Origin: an uncultured Gemmatimonadota bacterium
GTDB taxonomy: Bacteria; Gemmatimonadota; Gemmatimonadetes; Gemmatimonadales; Gemmatimonadaceae
Direction: 5' to 3'
DNA length: 6,072 bases
Assembly (NCBI GenBank): GCA_946479015.1
Contig: CAMLEQ010000243.1
Span: forward strand, 1-6,072
A program made the position numbers and the translations under genes. The notes beneath the pieces were generated by a model that ran no database searches, was not told the origin of the DNA, and saw nothing but the letters and a program-made list of their open reading frames with translations. How positions within the stretch are numbered: the stretch's first letter is position 1; each line of letters begins with the position of its first letter. Positions 1 to 5,479 of the stretch are shown here, piece after piece.

Positions 1-84
1 TGTTCGTGCCGCTCCCCGCCTCCCGCGCCCCGCATCCCGCCGTTCCCCCCCGGCCCCCAGCCCCTGGCCCCTGGCCCCTGGCCC
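1..84. other. Intergenic left edge, no supported gene
   Basis: This short stretch lies downstream of the permease stop codon. On the minus strand it is extremely G-rich, with the ordered heptamer repeat at its right end and looser G-runs to its left (C-runs on the plus strand at 45-51 and 54-58). A minus-strand ATG at 35-33 opens a frame that runs off the edge. Its first residues are a Gly/Arg-rich string with no recognisable motif, so I do not call it a gene. No clear U-tract terminator is visible, so the transcript may continue past the window. Confidence 0.5.
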
Positions 85-86
85 CT
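61..86 (-). repeat. 7-bp tandem repeat forming a G-quadruplex motif at the permease stop codon
   Basis: On the plus strand the unit CCCCTGG occurs three times in a row and then as a partial CCCCT, covering 61-86. On the transcribed (minus) strand this reads as four GGGG runs (85-82, 78-75, 71-68, 64-61) separated by identical CCA loops. They are followed by further G-runs at 58-54 and 51-45. Four runs of four G with 3-nt loops is a textbook intramolecular G-quadruplex pattern. The G of the permease TAG stop codon is the first G of the first run, so the structure would begin at the end of the coding region. A role in termination, 3'-end protection or uncoupling of a downstream gene is inference. 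The repeat itself is directly visible. Confidence 0.85.
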
Positions 87-1305
87 ACTCGTACCGCAAC
101 GCCACGATCGGATCCAGGTGCGCCGCGCGGCGGGCGGGCCAGACGCCGAAGATCACGCCCACGAGCGCCGAGAAGAAGAACGCCAGCACGATCGAGCCCA
201 TCGAGACGTCCGTGTTCCAGTGCATGGCGAACCGCAGCACCGAGGCGCCCCCCGCGCCGAGCACGATCCCGATGATCCCGCCGGCGATGCACAGCACGAT
301 CGCCTCGATCAGGAACTGGAGCAGGATGTTGGCGCGCGTGGCCCCGAGCGCCTTCCGGATCCCCACCTCGCGCGTGCGCTCGGTGACCGACACGAGCATG
401 ATGTTCATGATCCCGATCCCGCCCACGAGCAGGCTCACCGTCGCGATGCCCGCGAGCAGGAGGCCGAACACCTGCGTGGTCTGCTGGAACGCGTTCAGGA
501 AATCCGCCTGGTTCCGGATCTCGAAGTCATCCTCCTTGCCGGGCGGGATGCGGTGCTCGCGCCGCAGGATGCGCTCGATCTCGGTCATCGTCTCCGGGAT
601 CATCGACTCGTTCTGCGCGAGCACGTTGATGTCGCGCAGATACTTGGTGTCCATCACCCGGAAGCGCGCGGTGTTGAGCGGGATCAGCACCTGGTCGTCC
701 GGATCGCCGAACCCCGAGGCTCCCCCCTTGGGGGCGAGCACGCCGACCACCTCGAACTCGATCCCGCGGATGCGGATGAACTGACCCACGAGGCCGTTGG
801 GATCATCGGGCGAGAGATTGCTCGCGGTCGTGGCGCCGACCACGGCGTAGCGCTTGCGCCCCTCGTCGTCGGCGTGCGTGAACATCCGCCCCGCGCCGAT
901 CTCGTACTTCCGCACCTCCAGGTAGTTCGGCGTGGTGCCGGTGATGTCCGTGGAGGTGTTGTTGTTGCGGAACTGCACCTGGAGCTGCCGCTGCATCTCC
1001 GGCTGCACGGCGGCGAAGATCGTCCCGCGCTGCACGAGCGCGTCGGCATCCGCCACCTCGAGCCGCGCGCGGTCGGTGGATGATGCGATCCCGCCGGTGA
1101 ACACCTGCCCGGGGCGCACGGTGAGCATCGTGGTGCCGAGCGAGGCGATGCGCTCGTTCACCGCGCGCTGCGCGCCGCGCCCGAGCGCCACCATGGCGAT
1201 CACCGCCGCCACCCCGATCACGATGCCGAGCATCGTGAGCACCGACCGGAGCTTGTTCGCGCGCAGCGCGCCGAGCGCGACGCGGAGGACCTCGCCGATG
1301 AGCAT
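85..1305 (-). CDS. MacB/FtsX-type ABC transporter permease
   Basis: This 406-residue inner-membrane permease of a MacB-like ABC exporter has the family topology. Transmembrane helix 1 (about residues 20-42) is preceded by the basic segment RANKLRS. A large periplasmic core follows (about 43-275), then three C-terminal helices (about 276-300, 328-354 and 368-392). Between helices 2 and 3 is the hallmark cytoplasmic coupling segment SVTERTREVGIRKALGAT (306-323), which contacts the ATPase in this family. The C-terminal PARRAAHLDPIVALRYE is also typical. The protein has no nucleotide-binding domain, so unlike E. coli MacB it is a permease-only subunit needing a separate ATPase. It starts 3 bp after the adaptor stop, with a GGAGG-type Shine-Dalgarno inside the end of the adaptor gene. 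MacB family members move drugs, peptides or lipids by mechanotransmission; the substrate here is unknown. A LolC/E-like role is less likely given the adaptor and TolC neighbours. Confidence 0.93.
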   Translation of the reverse strand: MLIGEVLRVALGALRANKLRSVLTMLGIVIGVAAVIAMVALGRGAQRAVNERIASLGTTMLTVRPGQVFTGGIASSTDRARLEVADADALVQRGTIFAAVQPEMQRQLQVQFRNNNTSTDITGTTPNYLEVRKYEIGAGRMFTHADDEGRKRYAVVGATTASNLSPDDPNGLVGQFIRIRGIEFEVVGVLAPKGGASGFGDPDDQVLIPLNTARFRVMDTKYLRDINVLAQNESMIPETMTEIERILRREHRIPPGKEDDFEIRNQADFLNAFQQTTQVFGLLLAGIATVSLLVGGIGIMNIMLVSVTERTREVGIRKALGATRANILLQFLIEAIVLCIAGGIIGIVLGAGGASVLRFAMHWNTDVSMGSIVLAFFFSALVGVIFGVWPARRAAHLDPIVALRYE

Positions 1306-1308
1306 GGG

Positions 1309-2784
1309 TCACCCCCCTCCACCGCGGCTGCCGCCGCCGGCGCGCCGGTTGCCGCTGTCCTGTTGCCGCACGCCGGGGAGCCCGACGCGATTCTGGATGC
1401 GCTGCTGGAACTCGCTGCGCGACTGCTGGAGCATCGCCGCCGTGATCAGCGCCACCCGGTCGCCTTCCTGGAGACCGGAGAGCACCTGCGTCACATCGTA
1501 GTTGCCGACGCCGAGCATCACGATGCGCGGCACGAACGTGCCGTTCTGCGCCACGAACACGAGCCCGGGGTGGGGGCGCGTGTTGCCGGCCTCCGGCGTC
1601 TCCCCGCTCCGCACGGTGAGCGAGCTGTCGCGCCCCGCCCGCCGCCGTGGCGGCTGGTTGGACGCCTGCACGGGATCGGCCACGGCGCCCGTGGACGCGG
1701 TGGTCTCGGCGAGCCGGCCGTGCGCCGTCCCGGCCCCGTCCGTCCCGCCCCGCCGGCCGGCGCTCCCGGCGCCCCCGGCGCCGTTTCCGCCCCCGTTGCC
1801 ACGCTGCGCCTTGAGCTGCTCCCGCACCGCCGCCGGGTCGAGCCCGAGCGCGATCGCCGCCGCGGCGGCATCGCGCGGCGCGCGCACCGCGTCGTTGGGG
1901 ACCGCGAGCGCGTTGGCGCGCTGCTCCACCAGGATGCTCACGTCGCTGTTCATCCCCGGCATGAGCGCCCCGTCCTGGTTGTCCAGATGGATGAGCACCG
2001 GGAACATCGTCACGCTCTGCTGCACCGTGGCCTGCGGCGCGATCTTCTCCACGCGGCCGTGGAAGGTGCGGTTCGGGTATGCATCCACCTTGATCGTGGC
2101 CGTGAGCCCCGGGCGCACGTTCCCGATGTCGCTCTCTCCCACGAGCGCGCTGTCCATCACCGCGTTCAGGTCGGCCATCTGGAGGAGGAGCGTCCCGCCG
2201 CTCGCGGAGTTCGTGGCCGAGGCGATCACCTGGCCGAGCGACACGTCCTTCTCGATGATCGTGGCGGCGATCGGCGCGCGGATGGTCGCGTCCTCGAGCG
2301 CCACGCGCGCGATCTCGAGGTTCGTGCGCGCGGTGACGAGCTGCGACTGCGCGTTGGCGTAGGCGATGGTCGCGGTCTCGAGCTCGGGGGCGGTGATCAC
2401 CCCCTGCTTCGCGAGCTCCTGCGCGCGGTCCTGCTGCGCCTTGGTCACCTTGATGTTCGCCTGCGCCGCCTGGAGCGCCGCCACGGCCTGGTCGTAGCGG
2501 TTGCGCACGTCGCGCGGGTCGATCTGCACGAGCAGGTCGCCCGGCTTCACGTGCGCGCCCAGCTCCGCCGGCATCTTGATGATCTGCCCCGACGCCTTGG
2601 AGCGGACCTGCACGGCGTTGATCGGCTGGACCACCCCGGTGGCCTCCACGTCCACCACGATGTCCTGCTTCGTCACCTCGGCGGTCTGGATCTGCGGGCC
2701 CTGCGGCTTCTTGCGGCCGCACGCCGCCAGCGCGAGCGCGGCGGCGGCGAGCACGGCGGGTCGTCTCACGAAGGATCTCCTCAT
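1309..2784 (-). CDS. MacA-like periplasmic adaptor (membrane-fusion) lipoprotein
   Basis: This 491-residue adaptor links an inner-membrane transporter to TolC. An N-terminal signal (about 5-21) ends in the lipobox L19-A20-A21-C22, so it is probably a lipoprotein anchored through Cys22. Next come a first beta/biotinyl-lipoyl half (about 35-92, KASGQIIKMPAELGAHVKPG at 63-82), an alpha-helical hairpin (about 95-165, Ala/Gln-rich), the second lipoyl half (ATIRAPIAATI, 166-176) and a beta-barrel region (about 200-290). The membrane-proximal part is split: VPNDAVR at 295-301 resumes only at GLVFVAQNG (407-415) and ends with LSGLQEGDRV (435-444). The roughly 105 residues between are low-complexity and Gly/Ala/Arg-rich, and the tail is Arg/Gly-rich. 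The chosen ATG overlaps the tolC-like stop (ATGA). A GTG at 2769 preceded by AGGAG is a serious alternative start and keeps the lipobox. It sits directly before the permease gene. An RND adaptor is the alternative reading, but the MacB neighbour favours ABC. Confidence 0.92.
   Translation of the reverse strand: MRRSFVRRPAVLAAAALALAACGRKKPQGPQIQTAEVTKQDIVVDVEATGVVQPINAVQVRSKASGQIIKMPAELGAHVKPGDLLVQIDPRDVRNRYDQAVAALQAAQANIKVTKAQQDRAQELAKQGVITAPELETATIAYANAQSQLVTARTNLEIARVALEDATIRAPIAATIIEKDVSLGQVIASATNSASGGTLLLQMADLNAVMDSALVGESDIGNVRPGLTATIKVDAYPNRTFHGRVEKIAPQATVQQSVTMFPVLIHLDNQDGALMPGMNSDVSILVEQRANALAVPNDAVRAPRDAAAAAIALGLDPAAVREQLKAQRGNGGGNGAGGAGSAGRRGGTDGAGTAHGRLAETTASTGAVADPVQASNQPPRRRAGRDSSLTVRSGETPEAGNTRPHPGLVFVAQNGTFVPRIVMLGVGNYDVTQVLSGLQEGDRVALITAAMLQQSRSEFQQRIQNRVGLPGVRQQDSGNRRAGGGSRGGGG
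1567..1881 (-). other. Low-complexity insertion inside the adaptor gene
   Basis: This segment encodes residues about 302-406 of the adaptor. It opens with an Ala-rich helix-like part (DAAAAAIALGLDPAAVREQL), continues into a Gly/Asn/Ala/Arg stretch (about 328-356), then a Ser/Thr/Pro/Arg stretch, and ends just before the strand GLVFVAQNG. MacA/AcrA-type adaptors normally join these two strands with a short turn, so the segment looks like an expanded loop in the membrane-proximal domain. It is in frame and the flanking domains are intact, so it is not a frameshift. It should be periplasmic and largely disordered. Whether it binds the permease, the substrate or peptidoglycan is unknown. Confidence 0.75.
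2777..2781 (-). promoter_or_regulatory. Shine-Dalgarno AGGAG favouring a GTG start for the adaptor
   Basis: On the minus strand AGGAG occupies 2781-2777, immediately after the first ATG of the adaptor (2784-2782). Seven bases later comes GTG at 2769-2767, a near-ideal spacing. No clear Shine-Dalgarno precedes the ATG at 2784. The true start may therefore be GTG-2769, giving a 486-residue precursor beginning (fM)RRPAVLAAA with the lipobox intact. The ATGA overlap with the upstream stop alternatively allows coupled re-initiation at 2784. Both starts keep the same mature protein after Cys22. Confidence 0.5.
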
Positions 2785-4097
2785 GGCGCGCCGGTGGTGC
2801 CGAGGGGCTGTCCCACGAGCGCTTCGAGCTGCGCCTTGGCGACGCGGTAGTTGAAACGGGCCTGGATGAGCGCCGCGCGAGCCTGGATGAGCGCGGTCTC
2901 GGAGGTCAACACGTCGAGCAGCGTGGAGGCGCCGAGGTCGTAGCGCTGCTTCTGCACGCGCAGGTCCTCCTCGGCCGCGGCCACCGTCGCCGACTGGATG
3001 GTCACCTGCTGCTGGGCGGTCCGCACCGCGCCCAGGTACTGCACCAGGTTCTGCTTCGCGAGGAGCCGCGCGTCGCGCAGCGATGCCTGCGCGTTCTGCT
3101 CGGTCACATCCGCGCGGGCGATCTGCAGCTCGCGGGAGAACTGGTTGAAGACGGGCCACGACAGCCCCACGCGGAACTGGTTCTGATACTCGTAGCTGTC
3201 GATGGAGGTGCCATTCCCCGACAGGCCGAAGCCGGCCGAGAGGGTGGGGAAGTAGCTCCCGCGCGCGGCGCGCGCATCGGCCCGCGCCGCGCTCTCGTTC
3301 GCTTCCGCGAGCCGCACCGCCGGGCCGCTCTCCGCCCAGCGCGCGAGCGCCGCGCTGTCGATCGGCTGGAGCAGCTCGCCCACCGTGTCCTCGGGCGCGG
3401 CGGTGACGGTGTACGGCGTTCCGACCAGCCGGGTGAGCGTGGCGTTCGCCGTCTGGAGGTCGTTCTGCGCCGTGACCAGCGCGAGCTGCGCGTTCCCCAC
3501 CTGGATCACCGATCGCAGCGAGTCCGACTTCGTGGCCGTGCCGGCGTGCAGCTTGAGCGTGGACGCCTGGAGCTGTGCCTGCGCCTCCGCCAGCTGCGTC
3601 CGCGCCGCGGAGTCGGCCTCGCGCGAGGCGAGCACGGCGTAGTACTGCTGCTTCACGAGCAGCGCGGTGGCGTAGCGCTGCGAGACGTCGTTGGCGACCG
3701 CCGCGTTCACCTGCGCGTGCGATGCGCGGAGCTGGTTGATGCGCGCGCCGCCATCGAACAGGTCCAGATCGAGCGACAGGCCGTTCCCGAACCGCCAGGG
3801 GCTCCCGACGGTGATCAGGGCCCCGGTGGTGGGATCGACCCGCTGGCTCGTCGCACCCGCGCCGCCGAGGCGCGTGGACGACGCGCTCAGGGTGAGGGAG
3901 GGAATGAACGCGCCGTACGCCGCCCGCACCTGTGCCCGGCTCGTCTGCAACTGGCCCAGCGCCTCGACGTTGGATGGCGCGTTGCGCTGGGCGAGCGCGA
4001 CCGCTTCATCGAGGGGGATCGGGCGCGCGGTGGTGTCCGACGGCGTCTGAGCGGCGAGCGCCGCCGGCAGCGCCAACGCCATCACGAGAAGCTTCAT
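2781..4097 (-). CDS. TolC-family outer-membrane efflux protein
   Basis: This 438-residue outer-membrane factor is the exit duct of a tripartite exporter. A Sec signal peptide (residues 1 to about 16, MKLLVMALALPAALAA) precedes the mature protein. Two homologous outer-membrane efflux (OEP) halves follow, at about 27-226 and 245-430. Each contains a strand-turn-helix element: LDLFDGGARINQL (110-122) in the first and LSWPVFNQFSRELQIA (312-327) in the second. The rest is Ala/Gln-rich amphipathic helix, as expected for the periplasmic tunnel, ending in the typical KAQLEALVGQPLG (421-433). Length fits the family. The start overlaps the stop of the upstream LTxxQ gene by 4 bp (ATGA), and its own stop overlaps the adaptor start in the same way. 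There is no lipobox, so unlike NodT/OprM-type factors it is probably not a lipoprotein. No truncation is seen. Confidence 0.95.
   Translation of the reverse strand: MKLLVMALALPAALAAQTPSDTTARPIPLDEAVALAQRNAPSNVEALGQLQTSRAQVRAAYGAFIPSLTLSASSTRLGGAGATSQRVDPTTGALITVGSPWRFGNGLSLDLDLFDGGARINQLRASHAQVNAAVANDVSQRYATALLVKQQYYAVLASREADSAARTQLAEAQAQLQASTLKLHAGTATKSDSLRSVIQVGNAQLALVTAQNDLQTANATLTRLVGTPYTVTAAPEDTVGELLQPIDSAALARWAESGPAVRLAEANESAARADARAARGSYFPTLSAGFGLSGNGTSIDSYEYQNQFRVGLSWPVFNQFSRELQIARADVTEQNAQASLRDARLLAKQNLVQYLGAVRTAQQQVTIQSATVAAAEEDLRVQKQRYDLGASTLLDVLTSETALIQARAALIQARFNYRVAKAQLEALVGQPLGTTGAP
2860..2894 (-). repeat. Two 14-bp direct repeats in the tolC-like gene, 21-bp period
   Basis: The plus-strand sequence GCCTGGATGAGCGC occurs at 2860-2873 and again at 2881-2894, exactly 21 bp apart. 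In the protein this is a tandem heptad, ALIQARA (402-408) followed by ALIQARF (409-415), within the last long helix of the second OEP domain. The exact DNA identity suggests a small in-frame duplication. TolC helices are coiled-coil-like, so an added heptad would preserve the packing register. Confidence 0.8.
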
Positions 4098-4465
4098 TTA
4101 TGTGCGGCCTCGTCCTGCCGCTTCGATTCGTCGATCAATTGCTGGAAGCGCGGCTTCTGCCGCGCGTCCAGGAGCTTGAAGATCTCGGCGCGCGCCGCGA
4201 TGCGGATCGAGTCGAGCTGCGGGCGGACCGGCGCGATCACCGCGCTCATGTCCCGGTGGCGCTTGTCGAGGATGCTGTCCACCGCCGCGCGCTGTGTCGT
4301 CGTGAGGTCGAGCTGCTCTCCGAGATACTCGCGGAGGCCGACGCGATCGCTCGCGCTGCGACAGACGTCCTTCACCAGCAGGCGGTCCACGGTGAACCCC
4401 ACCGCGCCGCCGACCACCAGCGTGCCCACGAGAAAGACGAGGGCAAGGGCTTTCGAGCGCTGCAT
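4094..4465 (-). CDS. Membrane-anchored CpxP/CnrX-like LTxxQ periplasmic protein (putative sensor)
   Basis: This 123-residue protein has one N-terminal transmembrane anchor (about residues 6-27) and a helical periplasmic domain. The domain carries an LTTTQ motif at 54-58 (the LTxxQ signature of Spy/CpxP/ZraP and heavy-metal-sensor proteins) and a second related element, LLDARQKPRFQQL, at 98-110. Length and helical-hairpin pattern fit CnrX and ZraP-like proteins. It lies 15 bp after the probable anti-sigma gene, with GGAG 5 bp before its ATG, and overlaps the tolC-like gene by 4 bp. The setting suggests it senses an envelope signal and controls release of the sigma factor, as CnrX does with CnrY/CnrH. 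The periplasmic part has only two histidines (70, 122), one Cys (35, just outside the membrane) and Met73. A CnrX-like metal site is therefore not evident, and the signal may be something other than metal. A Spy-like chaperone role is the alternative. Confidence 0.72.
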   Translation of the reverse strand: MQRSKALALVFLVGTLVVGGAVGFTVDRLLVKDVCRSASDRVGLREYLGEQLDLTTTQRAAVDSILDKRHRDMSAVIAPVRPQLDSIRIAARAEIFKLLDARQKPRFQQLIDESKRQDEAAHK

Positions 4466-4480
4466 GACCGCTCCGAAGGG

Positions 4481-4852
4481 TCAGGGGGCGATGACGTAGC
4501 GCAGCGTCGCTTCGCGCTCCGAGCCGGTGCCGCTCTCGGTGGCGATCTGCAGCGGCGCGGTGCGCGGCGTCTCGATGATCGTGTGGTATGCGACGAGCGC
4601 TTGCGCCTCGCGCGACCGGGTGAGCGCGAGGCTGGCGATGGCCAGCGCCAGCCCAGCGGCCGCGACGCCGATGCGCGCCCACCGCGCCAGCGGGAGCGAC
4701 CAGTCGCCGTCCTCGTCGCGGAGGCGCCCGATGATGCGATGGGCCAGTCCGTTCCAGTACGCCTCGTCCTCCGGTGCCGCGTACAGCGCACGCAGCTCCC
4801 GGGTCAGGTCGTCGTCGCGTCCCTGGGGTCCGATGCGTGGTTCGAAAGTCAT
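4481..4852 (-). CDS. Small single-span membrane protein, probable anti-sigma factor
   Basis: This 123-residue protein has no strong family signature that I recognise. The N-terminal part (1 to about 58) is charged and helical, with LTRELRALY and the segment AYWNGLAHRIIGRL. It should be cytoplasmic. One transmembrane helix spans about 60-77, and a short C-terminal domain (78-123) should be periplasmic. This topology matches membrane anti-sigma factors such as CnrY or RseA. The zinc-binding HxxxCxxC motif of ZAS anti-sigma factors is absent, and the protein has no cysteine. Its gene overlaps the sigma-factor stop by 4 bp (ATGA) and has its own GGAG 6 bp before the ATG, so the two are translationally coupled as cognate sigma/anti-sigma pairs usually are. 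The assignment rests on position and topology rather than sequence similarity. Confidence 0.62.
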   Translation of the reverse strand: MTFEPRIGPQGRDDDLTRELRALYAAPEDEAYWNGLAHRIIGRLRDEDGDWSLPLARWARIGVAAAGLALAIASLALTRSREAQALVAYHTIIETPRTAPLQIATESGTGSEREATLRYVIAP

Positions 4853-5454
4853 CGCTCGCTCCGTAGATCGCCCAGCCGCCGCCGCAGGGCGGCGCGGGCG
4901 TGATGCAGGTCCGACCGGGCAGTGCCCTCCGGGATGCCGAGCATCCCGCCGATCTCGCCGTGCGTGAATCCTTCGACATCGTGCAGGACGATCACCGCCC
5001 GCTGGCGATTCGGCAGCTCGCCGAGCCCCTCCAGCAACCGGCGCCGCAGCTCGTCGTGCTCCGCCGGATCCCGGAATGGCAGGGAGATGCTCTCGGGGAG
5101 CGCATCGGCGTCGCGCACCTTCCGGCGCCGGCCGATGTCGAGCGCGGCGTTGGCCACGATCCGGTGCAGCCAGGCGCCGAACGCCTGCTCCGGACGGAAC
5201 CGGTCGAGCGCGCGGTAGGCGTGGAGGAAACCCTCCTGCACCGCGTCCTCCGCGTCCTCGTGCGTCGCGGTGATCGCCCGCGCCACCGCGTACGCCCGGC
5301 GCGCGTGCAGCCGCACCAGCGCCTCGAACGCCTCGCGGCTCCCCTGCTGCGCCCGCAACACCAGCTCACGCTCGTGAGCGCGAGCCGCCGACTCAGCGGG
5401 CGGCGGCTCGTAGGCCATGGGCGACTGGTGGAGTTGCGGCGCGGCGAGCATCAC
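4849..5454 (-). CDS. ECF-type RNA polymerase sigma factor
   Basis: This group 4 (extracytoplasmic function) sigma factor has up to 201 residues. Region 2 (about 30-112) includes the core-binding and -10 recognition pattern HEDAEDAVQEGFLHAYRAL (65-83) and FGAWLHRIVANAALDIGRRR (92-111). After a short linker, region 4 (about 136-193) holds a helix-turn-helix at FTHGEIGGMLGIPEGTARS (163-181), expected to bind the -35 element. Region 3 is absent, which defines the class. The longest start is GTG at 5454, followed immediately by ATG at 5451. An ATG at 5418 would remove 12 residues without touching region 2. None has a convincing Shine-Dalgarno, so the start is uncertain and the message could be nearly leaderless or poorly translated. 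It is first in the operon and overlaps the probable anti-sigma gene by 4 bp. It probably transcribes its own operon. Confidence 0.93.
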   Translation of the reverse strand: MMLAAPQLHQSPMAYEPPPAESAARAHERELVLRAQQGSREAFEALVRLHARRAYAVARAITATHEDAEDAVQEGFLHAYRALDRFRPEQAFGAWLHRIVANAALDIGRRRKVRDADALPESISLPFRDPAEHDELRRRLLEGLGELPNRQRAVIVLHDVEGFTHGEIGGMLGIPEGTARSDLHHARAALRRRLGDLRSER

Positions 5455-5458
5455 GGGT

Positions 5459-5479
5459 CCGGATCGGTGTCACATCCGG
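5459..5479. promoter_or_regulatory. Inverted repeat CCGGAT-N9-ATCCGG before the sigma-factor gene
   Basis: Perfect 6-bp arms (5459-5464 and 5474-5479) flank 9 bases whose core, GTGTCAC, is itself near-symmetric. It lies 5 bp before the sigma-factor start, at or just downstream of the likely transcription start. It could be an operator or a hairpin near the ribosome-binding region, and the second would fit the missing Shine-Dalgarno. Short GC-rich inverted repeats arise often by chance in such DNA, so this is only a candidate. Confidence 0.3.

Noticed and set aside
1..35. Minus-strand ATG at 35 as start of a following gene, perhaps the missing ATPase
   Set aside because: Only about 11 residues are visible, Gly/Arg-rich and unlike the usual N-terminus of an ABC ATPase. 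Not enough sequence to support a gene.
118..1083. Plus-strand open frame antisense to the permease
   Set aside because: It translates to a His/Asp/Arg-rich string without domains, as expected for a shadow of a GC-rich membrane-protein gene.
803..2722. Alternative minus-strand 639-codon frame overlapping adaptor and permease
   Set aside because: It is an Arg/Ala/Gly-rich out-of-frame translation crossing two well-supported genes.
1363..2850. Long plus-strand open frame of 495 codons antisense to the adaptor gene
   Set aside because: Its composition is His/Arg/Leu/Val-rich with no motif, and it mirrors a well-supported adaptor gene. High GC makes stop codons rare in antisense frames.
2785..3159. 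Upstream extension of the adaptor frame into the tolC-like gene
   Set aside because: It would overlap the tolC-like coding region by several hundred bases with no domain content. The signal peptide and lipobox place the start at 2784 or 2769.
3546..4903. Overlapping plus-strand open frames across the tolC-like, LTxxQ and anti-sigma genes
   Set aside because: Low-complexity Arg-rich translations with no family resemblance; the minus-strand genes explain the sequence.
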